From Acanthaster planci (taxonomy: Eukaryota > Echinodermata > Asteroidea > Valvatida > Acanthasteridae): a DNA stretch of 62,000 nt. The notes beneath the pieces are model-generated. The model was not told the DNA's origin and did not search any database. It worked only from the letters and a program-made list of their open reading frames with translations. The DNA lies in assembly GCF_001949145.1 (NCBI RefSeq), contig NW_019091359.1, positions 1,518,283 to 1,580,282 on the forward strand, in the 5' to 3' direction. The position numbers and the translations under genes were made by a program. This document shows, piece after piece, positions 1-11,800 of this stretch (position 1 is the stretch's first letter; each line of letters opens with the position of its first letter).

Positions 1-27
1 CTCCGTGTCATACCTTGCTGCATATAC

Positions 28-275
28 CTAGTGATTCGGGGCAAGCTTTTGCATAGCGACCACCATCTCTGGAATGGACTGGTTCCTTTGTGCCCTTCTT
101 ATCCATTGAGAACAGTGTATTGGTACAAGGTATCGCTTATAAATGCAGATGTAAAGCAAAAACTTGACCTGAATTACATGTACAAGATATAGCGACAGTG
201 TCTTTAGTATAGAGAATTCAAATTTCCATGTCCACGTGAACTTAAAGAACTCAGTGTACCAGATTTTATTTAAAC
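28..275. repeat. Copy 1 of a hairpin-bearing repeat (second copy at 18.49-18.76 kb)
   Basis: This segment is clearly similar, in the same orientation, to the sequence just upstream of MGAT4C-like gene 2 (18488-18760). Shared blocks include GATTCGGGGCAAGCTTTTGC near the left and CAGTGTACCAGATTTTATT near the right. The two arms of the inverted repeat seen in the other copy are still visible here but more decayed. No exon like that of gene 2 follows; similarity stops near 275. It is either a mobile element or a relic of a duplicated gene 5' flank. Confidence 0.6.
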
Positions 276-3200
276 TCGCAAAAGGCTATGTGTATTTAAT
301 CAGATCACAGCTGTGCAGATGTTCAAGAGTAAAACTTGAGCCCAATTGTGGGTTTGGAAAAAAACTTATTCCATTGGCAAAGTCCCTCGGTAACATATTC
401 CAAATTCCAGTTGACAAATATTCAGAAGTCTATTTACAGGTACAATGTATAAGTTTCGTCAGAGCAAACGAAATTCCCAAGTAAACAAACAACATTCTAA
501 ATATTCTCTTTCAAAGAATCTTTTTGTGTTAGTGTAAACACAGAGGCTATTTGAACCACAGACTGACAGCCAGCCGGCCGCACTCAAGGGAAGTCATGTG
601 ATGGTGAGTAGATTGTATAACCATCTGCGTTAGCAAACTTTTGTCTTCATCATGTGACTGGCATCACTGACTTCATTCTATTTTTTGATGAGGGGCAAAG
701 TTCTTCTTAACACTTAGTCACACAGTTTTGCAAAAAGAAAAAAAAAAAGGGAGAGAAAGAAATAAAAAATCAAACGGGAGAGACTCGAACCCTGTTTATA
801 GTTTTCACTGCCTCCTTCCCCTGTTTTGACACAGTATCAGTGCAAATCCGTGAATAATAAGAAGTCTCCCTCAGAGTTTAGACCTTTCAAATAATTACAA
901 CAGAGCAACAGACCTTCACAAATTGCATGCATCTGTTTAAAGATGAATTACATGTATCGGTACGGCAGCTGTACCCAATTTGCTTTACAAATTCTTTGTA
1001 GAAGAAAGTCAAGCTTTGTTAGGACCTATTCAATATTTAATATAATTTACATGTAGTTGATGCACTAACGACTTTATGAGTTTTCAAACAATGGGAGTTT
1101 GCATTATCAAGGTCTTATGCAGGCCGAGCATGAAATGCATTAATGTACTGTACTAGTGGCTGAGTTTCATCTTTGGAGAGAGGTTCATGCCTGTCGTGGA
1201 CAGCCACTGTTCTCTTTTCAGAGCAGTCTTACAGAGGCTGTGTCTAAGTTTGTTGTCTAGAGCTAGGTCTACCGTAGGTCTTAAACTCCATTGGAAACAC
1301 GTGGAGATGCAAAGACAATTGACCAACATGTACTATCAGTTGCCATAGCCCTGTTTCAAATACAGCCAAAGTGTGACAAGCAGGGGGCATGTTTTGTTGC
1401 TAAATCAGAAACAAAGCAGTAACCAGGAACATTTTTAGGGTGGTCAACAGAAATGAAGAATCCAGAAATGATTACATCATCCAAGCAACGTATGTACATG
1501 TACATGTAGTAGCTGATGATATTGTTAACAAACGCTATTTTCACTCAATGTGCAGAAAGTTTCTCACAATTTCTTCTCTCTCTTTTCACATTCTAGAAGA
1601 AAGTGTACCAGCACCTTGAGCAACGAATTCAGGAATAGTGCTGTGTTCCCCCGATATTGGGATTAATACATACCGGGGTCAACAATTAAAATCACGGCAG
1701 GAAGCAGGACTTTCGGGTGACAGTAAGACTCGGGTTCATTCACAACTTCTTCCTTTGATTATGCACAGTAGAATAAGTAACAAAGGTGGCTTCTGTTGAT
1801 TCATGGTAGCGTACAGTATTGCAACTAAGGCTTAACAGTATCGGACTATTTACTACCAGGCAAGGCACACCTGTGAAGTTTAACAACTGACCACGGGGTG
1901 GAAGTTCCGTCAGACGGACTGACCGTAGCGTGAGTGGGCTGCTAAGGCTCCGCCAGCCACACAGCTACGTGTATGTGTGGCGGACCAGCATAGGGCTCCT
2001 ACATGTACACGTACCGGTACCTCGTACCGCACAACACTCTGTTGCCCATAACATGTATCCCACTGCACAACAATGTGTGGTCAGTGTCGGACAACAACGA
2101 GTGGTCAGGCCAGGGAGCAAGACGGCAAGAGTGAGGAAATCCTCGCCTTTTATAGAGAATTCAGGCTTCTCATATCATGAATATACACGCAACTCCCAAA
2201 TTAGAGGAATAACCAATGAGGATTACCCTGCCACTGTCTCTAAGCAGAGTGTGTGCAAATACAGCATATATAATGCCAAATGATGCAACGTCGGTGCAGG
2301 TCACATGCAAGCAGCCTGGCTGTGCTGCATGATGGAAGTGTCTCCCACCCGCGTGGCAGGAGGGTGGAGCAAGAACAGAGTGGCAAGATGCAGGGCAGGT
2401 CAATCATGCTATGCATAATTCATATATGGCTGCAAGGGTCAAATGCGATGCACAATTCTGGCAATCATGCAGCAAGACAAGGCGTGAGATAAGGCTCAAC
2501 TGCATTCAATAGTTTTATGCACAACGAAGCTATAGTAATTAAGAAAACTCTTAGGCATATACACTGTATATATATAAGTGCAACATGAATGAATAACAGT
2601 AATTTAGAGCCACGCAACAATACGTAAACTTCTTTTTTGGACAAAGAAATACTGCCTTTGTATTCTCCACCATTTATGATCCAGCACTGAACAAACTCCA
2701 ACTTTCGGTTCTTGTTCAGTCAAAACAATGGCATCACGCACACATTTTTACTGAAGTCGCTAAAATGCCCAACCAGAGAAAACGACCTTGTAAAGGTAAC
2801 AGGAAGAATGTTTCTGGTAACGCTTGGTCGGGAAAACAAACCCCCGGTATGTGGATATTCCACTCACTGAACAAAGCACAATACATTGCTAACGTTGAAA
2901 CCAGATACCAGTATGACGTAAACAACATTAATGGCACAAAAGGTTCCCAGATTGAATAAATTTCCTAACAAAGTAGGGATCAATAGAGTACATTCAACCA
3001 ACCAACCAACCCTGAATTCAAAATGGAGGAAGAATTTTAAGCAGATACATGTAGTTTGTGTGGTAGTTACTGGTTTGTATAAATTTAAGGATGATTATGA
3101 AAATAGTACTCTTATACATAATATGATGCAGGTACATGAGTTTAAAACAGGGAAAACTGTACTGGTAGACACTTGCATTAGGACAGTTCAAACTGTGTTA

Positions 3201-6164
3201 GTCCCAGGGTTTTTTCCTTCAAATTAAGGTACCATTCATTTCTCGGGTTGATGGCCTTCATTCAGGTTGGTTCATACTTTAGCTGAAAGCAAACACGAAT
3301 TAGTGATTTCATGGTATTGGATCAAGTATTCGCACAGCCAATTCGCAGGAATGAACACATTTCAAACCTTGAAAGTGAATTTTGCTGCAAACATTTTGTG
3401 ATGTCATATTTGCATGACACTCATCTAAAGAACATGTAAACCAGCCTTCACTGGTTAAAAGCTTCCCGTTCTCATCACATGTACATGTACCTCACGGTCC
3501 AGGGACTGCCAGGAAATTGTTTGAGGAAACCGACAGTCCAACAAACCTGCCGAGGCCTGAGGTCAGAAAACAAGATTTTGTCAACAATACGTGTAAATGT
3601 ATCGTTCAAATCAGACTCAGTGCTAAGCCTTTTTGATCAATGCCATCTTGAACAACAAACACTGCACATGCACATGAACATATAAGGTACTTTCCAGAGA
3701 CCTAGGGTAAAGGAGAATGGTACACTCTATTGGTACATGTAAATTTGCATAACAAAGTGAAGCCGATTGGGAACAAAATTCGTCCAATTTCCCGTGAGGC
3801 AAACATTTGGGCTGGACATTCCACAAAACACCAGCCAACTCTCAAGACACAAATCACGTTCTCACTTTTCAGACAAAAAAAAATTGAATAACATGAACTG
3901 GGGAGCAATGTTGAATGTACAGTGTGCTGAATTAATGCATGCGAGTTAGTACATGTAGATACATGTATGCAACAAAAAAAGAATTTACTTGTCATTGGCA
4001 ATCACACAACTGTTAATGTTGAGGCCAGCTTGGGAGAACCATGGAGGTACATGTACCATAGGAAAACTTCACTGACTACCGATCCATACAGTGCTATATA
4101 GAGTACATATGTCAATACAGTATACAGTAAATGTACATGCGTAACAGATGACACACTGAAAAACTACATGTACATGTACATGTAGGCCCCTTCCCCCGTC
4201 CCTGCTGGTACTGCAAATTGTGTAAGCTGACATCCTTTTTTACTGACTGCCTTCGATGGGCCCCGAGGTGCTATCACAAATCTGGAATCATCCCTATCCA
4301 CCGGGCCCGAGGAGGATCAGGAGAAGGCGCAATTTTCCTAGCAATGCAGGCTAATTCGGTGGGACCTGCACTTAACGTTAATACACGTTACTGTCACGTC
4401 ACTACTAACAAAATGGTTTTGGAGAACTGTCACCGACTGTTTGGCATAATCAGTCTACCAGCAAGATCATGCGATTCTATTTTGTTCTCAGTCGATCCTG
4501 AATGAAACCTCCTCCTGTAGGCTTCTTCCCTTAGTGAAGCAACCTGCCACAAGCGTGACTTGGAAAGAAAAGGCGGCTGACCAGCAATCTGTGCAGTGAG
4601 GTCGACAGATCACACAAAGTCTAGTTTGGTCTAAGCATGCAGATCCTGATCCAAGTCAGCGTCGGTTGATCAATCATGTCCATTGTGGTCTGCCATATCT
4701 GCACGATTGCGGATCGCCTGATCGTGTGCTCTGTTCAATTCCATGTCAAATCTACAATTTAACTTTACTCCCCTTTTTACATTTTTTCACAACCGTGATG
4801 CGATTGGCTGATGGTGGAATTATCGACAAATGGTGCAGTAATATAAGATCGACCATTGACCGATTGCGCGAGGACCGGGCGATCGTGCAGTATCAACCGA
4901 TCGCGCCCTTGCTCATGTCAGGCATGCTGCCTGGGCTGTCAATTGTTCTTATCTTAGCTGTGGAAAACAAAAAAGGCAATTGCCCGGCCACAATGGCACT
5001 TTATTTACCGTTTTTGTCCCGGCTAGTGGTGAAGATGAGGTTTCTCATTTCAGAATCATCGACCGGTGCTGCTCCAGGGCACGAGCATCGCAATAAAAGC
5101 TGCTTGGACTGCGATGGACCTGACATTTGACGGTTTTGCCGGCGCGGCGCCAACAAGGACAGCTGGGTGATGTTTTGATGCCCCACACATAATATTATGG
5201 CATGAGACAGTAGTCTTGGTTTCAAGACGTTAGTGCTTGATAGCGGACACAGTGCATTGTGCGCCCCCTAACGACACATAATTAGACTGTGCGCCAGATC
5301 GCACTAGTTGCGCGAGGGCACTCTATGGCGAGGGCGCTCTTCAACAAAAATAAATCAACTATCGATCACTGACGCCTTGGGCCAAGACTAACAAGACAGC
5401 GGAGCGCTTACACTACCTAGTCTTATTTCCAGTCGCTAATTGTCGCACAATTTAGATCGCTAGCGCAACGGCGTACGTTTTAATTAAACAAATACCCATG
5501 TACCAGTACCATGTAAAGCCAGTCCGTGGCTGTGCTGGAACATGTAATAGCCAACGACGCTTCTTTACGGCGGTCATGTGAAGGTGGACACGAATCACCG
5601 CTGAATGTAAGAAATTTTTGAAAAATTACATCATACACTAGCCTACCCCACTGCAGTTAAGTCATGGTGGATCCCTAAAAGGACATGGGGCATGTCCCAC
5701 TCGAGGCCTCTCCCCGTGTGCACCCCCCGGTCAGAAGTTAGAGAAGAAAACGATAGTAGTCCTTATTATTCTAACTGTGACAGCATTTACGGAGTGCCTC
5801 CCCTGGAGAATGAGTACAATACCCAAGTGCTAGTACTTGTACTATAGTGGGATGACCGAACCAATGAAGGTGAACAGCGACCTCGTGCGGCAAGTGTGAT
5901 AGACAAAATCATTTCAGTTGGCGAAAATTTTCGCATACCCTGGGTAAGCAGACAGCTTGAATAAAGTCTAAAATTGCAGCTCAGGATTTTTTTTGTCTTA
6001 TCAAGATTTTTTTTGATACATCCTACTTTTACTGCAGAAGTCTACACTTTGGGATAGGTGTTCACCAACAAAAGTATTAAACTGCGACATTTGAATTAGC
6101 CTATTTGAGTTATGGTGGTGACAAGGAAAACGCTACGTTTGGTGCGGATAAAATATTTTGTATA
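276..6164. other. Intergenic stretch without a supported gene
   Basis: The open frames here are short, lack recognisable domains and overlap on both strands. The stretch is rich in TACATGTA palindromes, with an uninterrupted TACATGTA-type run at 4165-4184, and has an ACCA run near 3000. The part at 4795-4900 faintly resembles 51980-52060, suggesting a dispersed relic. A stop-terminated 13-codon frame after an acceptor-like site at about 1596 is too short to support. Confidence 0.5.
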
Positions 6165-6770
6165 TATCGTAATTTTCAGAATAAGCCGAGGCTTATATAC
6201 GTTGATTCTCATGCTGAAAAGTGTCTGTGCGGCTTATACGCAAACGTTGAAGGATATAGTCACAAAAGTGGGGCCCGGGCCACGCATACCAGATGCAAAT
6301 AGCGCAGCCATGTTTTTTCGTTTTCGTTGGTTGCCGTTTACGTCTGATGACTCAAACCTTGGAGAACAAATAAAGATTTGAGTTGTCCAGATTTCGAGTT
6401 ACCGGAAGTCCCCGGGTAACGGAGTTATATTACAATACACATACATGAAATGTGTACGTAATCTTAAACTTTACTTTCTCTGCTGTGGCAACATTTTATT
6501 CGAGATTATTTTCCCGCTTTTTCATTCTCATGGTGCATTTTTTGCACATAAATAATTGTTTTAGTGAGATTTAATTTTTTTATTGTTGTTACCTAAAAGT
6601 TTCTTTCTACCGTTAAATAAAAATCAACCGCTTCGTGAGGCAAATCTTTCGTCTTTTCGTCAAATCTTTCGTGTGCAACTTATATGTGGAATTTAATTTG
6701 CCGATTTTTTGAGTGTGCGGCTTATTATGGCTTATATACCGCGCGGCTTGTATTCCGAAAATTACGGATA
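6165..6770. mobile_element. Non-autonomous DNA element with terminal inverted repeats
   Basis: The ends are imperfect inverted repeats of about 25-40 bp. The left end reads TCGTAATTTTCAGAATAAGC. The right end, read on the minus strand, begins TCCGTAATTTTCGGAATAC. Both continue into GGCTTATAT-type sequence. The interior of about 0.5 kb is AT-rich and encodes no transposase, so this is a MITE or an internally deleted copy. I do not assign a superfamily. Confidence 0.65.
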
Positions 6771-7980
6771 CATCAAAATGTATTCTTCCCTTTCCAAATA
6801 GCGCCCTCCATGCTTCAAGAAGGCTAATGGACCCTTGCACGCCTTATAGCAAGTCTAATTCTTTCATTTTACCGGCTTTTTAAAACTCATCAGTAAAATG
6901 CAGAGGTTTCAGTCTAACATAATGGTTTTGTGGTTAAGGTCATTTGAAGTCCACGGGCTACACGCGTGCCCGGCAGCCCGTTTGCATTGAGCACATCAGT
7001 AGCCTAGTAGGCCTATTTTTTTTGGCTGATCTCGGAAACACAGTCGCAGCCGTGTGGAACGGTATACCTGATTTTCCCAAACTAGTGTCAAAATTACCAC
7101 AAGAAGTTAATGGAAAAAAATTCGAGAAGGCGCTGTGTGTAAAAAATCGTGCCTTCGTCTCTTTTAGGGTTAGATCATGACCCGGTTAAAAAATCGTGGT
7201 ATTGTGAAATAGTTCCAGACATGATGATGTCGTAGGCAAAGGCTCAATCCCCGATGCAGTTGTGTGATTCAAAGTCCTTCAATGGCCGTGATTGTCTGAG
7301 CTCGCCGAATGGCTCGATTTCGTCCAGGCCTCAATTTAAAATAAGTCACCACGAATTGCATAGTCTACCGAAGCTCTTTGTGCTGGAAATCTTTTCGAGT
7401 GAAGCATATATCTTTACATGCATATGCGTACCACGTTTCAAAACGGTCAAATGTTTGACAGTCGAGTCTTGGCTTGAGATGGTCCGAACAAAAATGTAAT
7501 TTCTGTGCTTTTGTGTGCGACACCTCGAAAAATACATTTTAAAGTTGAGCTGATAAGTTTCAAGGACATCGTTGGTTATGAGCTTTCTAATGAGAATCAC
7601 ATGAAAAAATGAGTCCACGAATAGTAATCAAATAATCGGTTCTGTTTTTGAATTAAGAGTGTCCCGCTCCTCATTCAAATTAGAAAGCGGGTGGTAGTTA
7701 TCGTTGCACAAGAGCTTCCCAACAGACTGAATATAATTTCCAAAAGCTGCCCTTGGACCAGGCCATTGGAGGACGCACCCATTTTGTGCGAATGTGGTGT
7801 ATGAGAAATCTCAACACAACGAATCATAATGCAACCGCTCGCGCGCGCGCATCGCGTACCTATCCAGGTAGCAAGTGCGACGTCACTTCAGTTTAAACCA
7901 CGCCCACTGCACATTAGTGCTGCACGGAACCATGGAACCAGAAATTAACGTGCGACTTCAGTGTTAATTCAATGCCCCTG
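6771..7980. other. Intergenic stretch, nothing recognised
   Basis: Only short frames without recognisable domains occur. A GC-alternating run (CGCGCGCGC) lies near 7842. Confidence 0.5.
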
Positions 7981-8091
7981 CAGTGGCGAAGCTAGGATTT
8001 TACTATGGGGGGCACATGGGGGGGGGGGCACGGGGAATTTGTGGGAGGTGGGGACGTGCCCCAGCCCCCCTCCTCCGTGGCTACGCCCCTG
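7981..8091. mobile_element. Short MITE with CAGTGGCG / CGCCCCTG ends
   Basis: The element starts CAGTGGCGAAGCTAGGATTT and ends GTGGCTACGCCCCTG, an imperfect inverted repeat of about 15 bp around a G-rich then C-rich interior. At 111 bp it has no coding capacity. Similar CAGNGGCG ends recur at 12219-12442, and a lone right-hand end occurs near 25893-25906 (GAATACGCCACTG). I see no clear target-site duplication. Confidence 0.6.
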
Positions 8092-8814
8092 GTACGTCCG
8101 CGTGTATGACAAAGTCACTTACGGACCGGATAGGATTGGACAGAGTCGAAAAACGTGCGATGCGTGAGACCACGTCACCAAATATTTATTCAGATTTTGT
8201 TCACTTTTTAAGCTGTTGCATGTGCACTTTAGTGCAATACTAAAGAACAATTTTTAAACTGCAAAGAGGCCTCCATACGAACAAGCAACTTTATTCCTTG
8301 CATGACATCACATTCCTTCAAAACTCGCTCGGAAGAGAAAAGCAAGAATAATACAGCTTTAATGAGCCGTATAGTATACATTTTTAGGTACAATACAACA
8401 CCAATTATAGGGTAATATTTTTGCAAATGTTAGCCACCCATGCGCATACTGGGCAATATACATATACCTGAGGGGTCTATCCGCCTCAAGCGGGACCAAG
8501 AGAAGGCACTGATGTTCCTAGCAACAGAGCCTCCTGTGGTGGAAACTGCACTTCGCTGGTTTATGAAATACAGGCACTGCACTATACTTCCTGCTTTAAA
8601 AAGTTATAGTCCCATAGCCATTGCTAATTGATCGTTTATGGAGACATCGCTACCAATTACAGCCATTCGCTTTCGCTAGAATTGATACTTCAACATGATA
8701 ACAACCTCAACATCTCTATTTTAAACGTATCTCTGGGCTTGTCTCGATTAGAAATGTCAAGTTGCACCTGACAAAATCTGCTTAAAGTTTCTAAAATTAA
8801 TTAGCTTTCTTGAG
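8092..8814. other. 3' flank of MGAT4C-like gene 1
   Basis: No coding feature is supported. It presumably includes the 3' untranslated region of the minus-strand gene ending at 8815. Minus-strand AATAAA hexamers occur near 8290 and 8185, but I cannot choose between them. Confidence 0.4.
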
Positions 8815-11800
8815 TCATTTGGCTCTCTGGGCCGCTTCAGCTTTGCTCTTTGCGGCAGCTGCATTGGCCTTCATGGCAGCAACATTGGCCTTTATGGCAG
8901 CGACATTGGCGGGTTTTTTCTGCCTCATTCTATTTTTTAAACCCAACGTAGATACCACTCCCAAGTGTTTGAACAGGGGAGGTTGGACCACGAAGCGTTC
9001 CTTCTGAATGCGAAGGGCACCGAAGTACGCGAAGAGGTAATCTACGGGATCTTCCTGGTAGAATTGAACCAAGAGACGAGCCATGGGAAGGACGTCTTCG
9101 TCACGGAACAGCTTGCCGGAGCCAGTGGAACCGATGTCCAGCAACACCCAGTTGTCCCCGGAGCGATCATTGATAAAACTCCGGATTATTTGGAAGTATC
9201 CCGGGTTGGATACTTCCAGATCGTCGTCCATTTGCAGGAAGTAGTCGGACATACCGGCACAGTAGGCGAATAAGAAGACGCTGTCGATATTTTCCTTGGA
9301 GCGCCACTGCACTCGCTCCTCTGAATCGTCATAGGTATGCTTCAGGTTCGAGAAGGAGGGGTAGAAAGACCTCGGTGCTATGATGAGTTGCAAGAGGCCG
9401 CTCTGAATGTGCTCGGAGTACTTGGCTACCACTTTCAAAGCCTCTTTCCGACCTCGTTCGTGGTAGTCGCACGCAAACACGACGATCCGCATCTGCGACC
9501 TTTCGGTGTCGTTGGCGTTTTTTATGAAGGCTCTCAACGTCTGGTCCAAGTAGCTGGCATTCTTTCTTTCGGCTGTAGTCACGCCAATCGTCAGAAAGCC
9601 TGGGTGTTAAAAGGAAGGAACAAAAAAATTTACTTTTCCGGGGTGACTTTTCAGGCAGCAGACCTCTGAACAACACAGAGAACCACTCAAATTTGTTCAA
9701 AAAGATACACTCGATTTCTTATACTACTTGTTAATTATTATGCAATATTTACTTTAAAACCTTTTTGGCATTTGCAGTACGTAAAGAGATAGGATGACCA
9801 AAAAAAAATCGAAGAGGTGTACGAGAAAACATTAAATCGGTTTGCACCCTTCTAAATAGGCCTACTCAAAATTAAGTCATCGTATTTTCACGTTACACTG
9901 AAAAGTATTATTTCACTCAAATAAAATTTGCGAAAAAGAAAATTTTCGAAACCCCTTTCTTTCTATGAACAGATCTGTAGTGGACCATAGGAAGATGGGT
10001 GGTTCTGAAAAGAACCGGTAAGTTGAAACCGGTTTCTCGATCAGTGCGCTCGGCACTGTCGGACTAGTAGATGAAGCTGTCATTCAAGGGGTTTGGGGAA
10101 TTAGTTGACGTGTGCGATGCTAGTGGTGATGGGCACGAAGACCAGGATGCCAGATTCTAGTCGCTGGGGCGCTGAGGCATCGATGTTGAAGGCTGGTCAC
10201 TGAGGTGTGATGCTGAGGATTCTTAGAGGTGTTCGCTGGATACTATATGCCCTCTTGTTCCCAAGACATGTTGAAGTTTTCCGCGCAAAGACTTAATTAA
10301 AGACCATTGAAAGGTTTTACCTTTGTCTTTTCTGCGATGACCGAGGATTAGTGCCTTGTCTCTGTCCAAGTGATCTAGGTCCATACAGCCCGCCTCGGTG
10401 GGCTCTGGATGTGTCAACACTGTCTTATTCTCTTCCTGTGGAAAATGGATTAAGGGGAATTACGCAGTCTAGGGCATCAATTTCAGGGAGAGATTTATTG
10501 AAGTTTTTGTATCGTAACCTGACATAAAATAGTACTTTTTGAAATCAGGGAATTTAAAATGAGCTCTTGCTGAGTTATTTTTGACTCGGGAAGGGAGAGG
10601 TTACAGACAGGAAATCAACAAGTCAATCACCGAATCTCGACAGACATTCCTCAAGAAACACGAAGAAATTTCTCGACCAATATGACAGTCATACAGACTG
10701 ATCGAACGGCCGGTAGGCAGTTAGTCAACCAGTCAGCCAATTAGTCAAGCAATCTACTAATATGTCGGCAAGGCTTTGTCCTTCGTGGAGGTTCAAAAGT
10801 GGACATCTGCTTCTCTTCCGCCAAAATACAAAAAAGTAGATTCTGCATTATTATAGAGTGCATGTTTTAGTCCTCCACTTTACAAATTGAACGTTTTACC
10901 AGAAAGCATTTTTCGACTTTTCTACTCTATTGCTTCAAGAAATGCGAACTTTCTTTTTAGTCATCACTAACGGTCCAGAAACGGACATCTACTTTCCCAC
11001 TTCGCTTCTTCTGGAAAATTTGACCAAGAATATTGACCAGAGTTATTTTTCTACTTTTCGGCTCTCCGAGAGATTAGTTGGAATAGTCTACTGTCACAGT
11101 GGTGTAAAAGTACACATTTGCTTTTCTGAGATCAGAGAAGCCAATTAACCGTTCTGGACATCAAGTTCACTTTCTTGCTTTTCTGCAGACCAATAAAGCA
11201 GATCGAGCCTTCCTTTCATTGTAGTCTATAAGTGACTATCTGCTCTGATGGCCCAAACCCATCAAAATAACGTTGTCAAAGGCTTGTCCAGTGATACAGT
11301 GTGTAACCTTGAGTTCTAATTCGATAAGGAAACATCTTCATGGCCAAAGATTTCATGAAACAGAATGTACCTACAGAGAGAGGAGACTGCAAGTGCACGC
11401 CAATGTAGGCCCTATATTTGACATATTACGATACCTTCTTGTCTATTGTAACTATCCCCTTCTTCCTCGTGCTGTTACGCATCTCTTTTCTTGACCGTCC
11501 AGCCATAATTTCATCCATCCCCGATAACGAAGGTAACTCATCTACAAAAATAATGAACGACACCAGGCTCAAGGACGTGTTTGACACGTCTGGTTAATGC
11601 AATGCGTCAAAAGGTGCAGACTCAAAGCATTGCCAACGAAAATCTACATGTTCCAGACGTCAATGTACTAGTTTTTAGTCTCAAAAGGATTTTGATATGG
11701 AATTTTATCGAAGAGAGCTAGTCGCAATTAAGTTTATGCTCGAACTCTGAAGTATGTTAATTTCTCTCTGTGTGATTACTGTACGTTCTATGTGATTACT

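Noticed and set aside
780-800. Possible tRNA T-arm (GACTCGAACCCTG)
   Set aside because: No acceptor, D or anticodon arm can be folded around it on either strand.
1596-1637. Acceptor-like site followed by a 13-codon frame ending in TAG
   Set aside because: Too short to separate from chance, and no upstream exon can be seen.
2734-2959. Open frames on both strands over the same bases
   Set aside because: Neither has a recognisable domain. Overlap on both strands with no splice context points to chance.
9337-9669. Plus-strand frame opposite gene 1 exon 3 (and its twin at 26379-26651)
   Set aside because: It is the antisense shadow of the conserved glycosyltransferase exon. Its similarity between copies follows from the sense frame.
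9985-10020. A histone gene in gene 1 intron, suggested by the stem-loop
   Set aside because: No histone-fold coding sequence lies upstream on that strand. The context matches Penelope-like 3' sequence instead.
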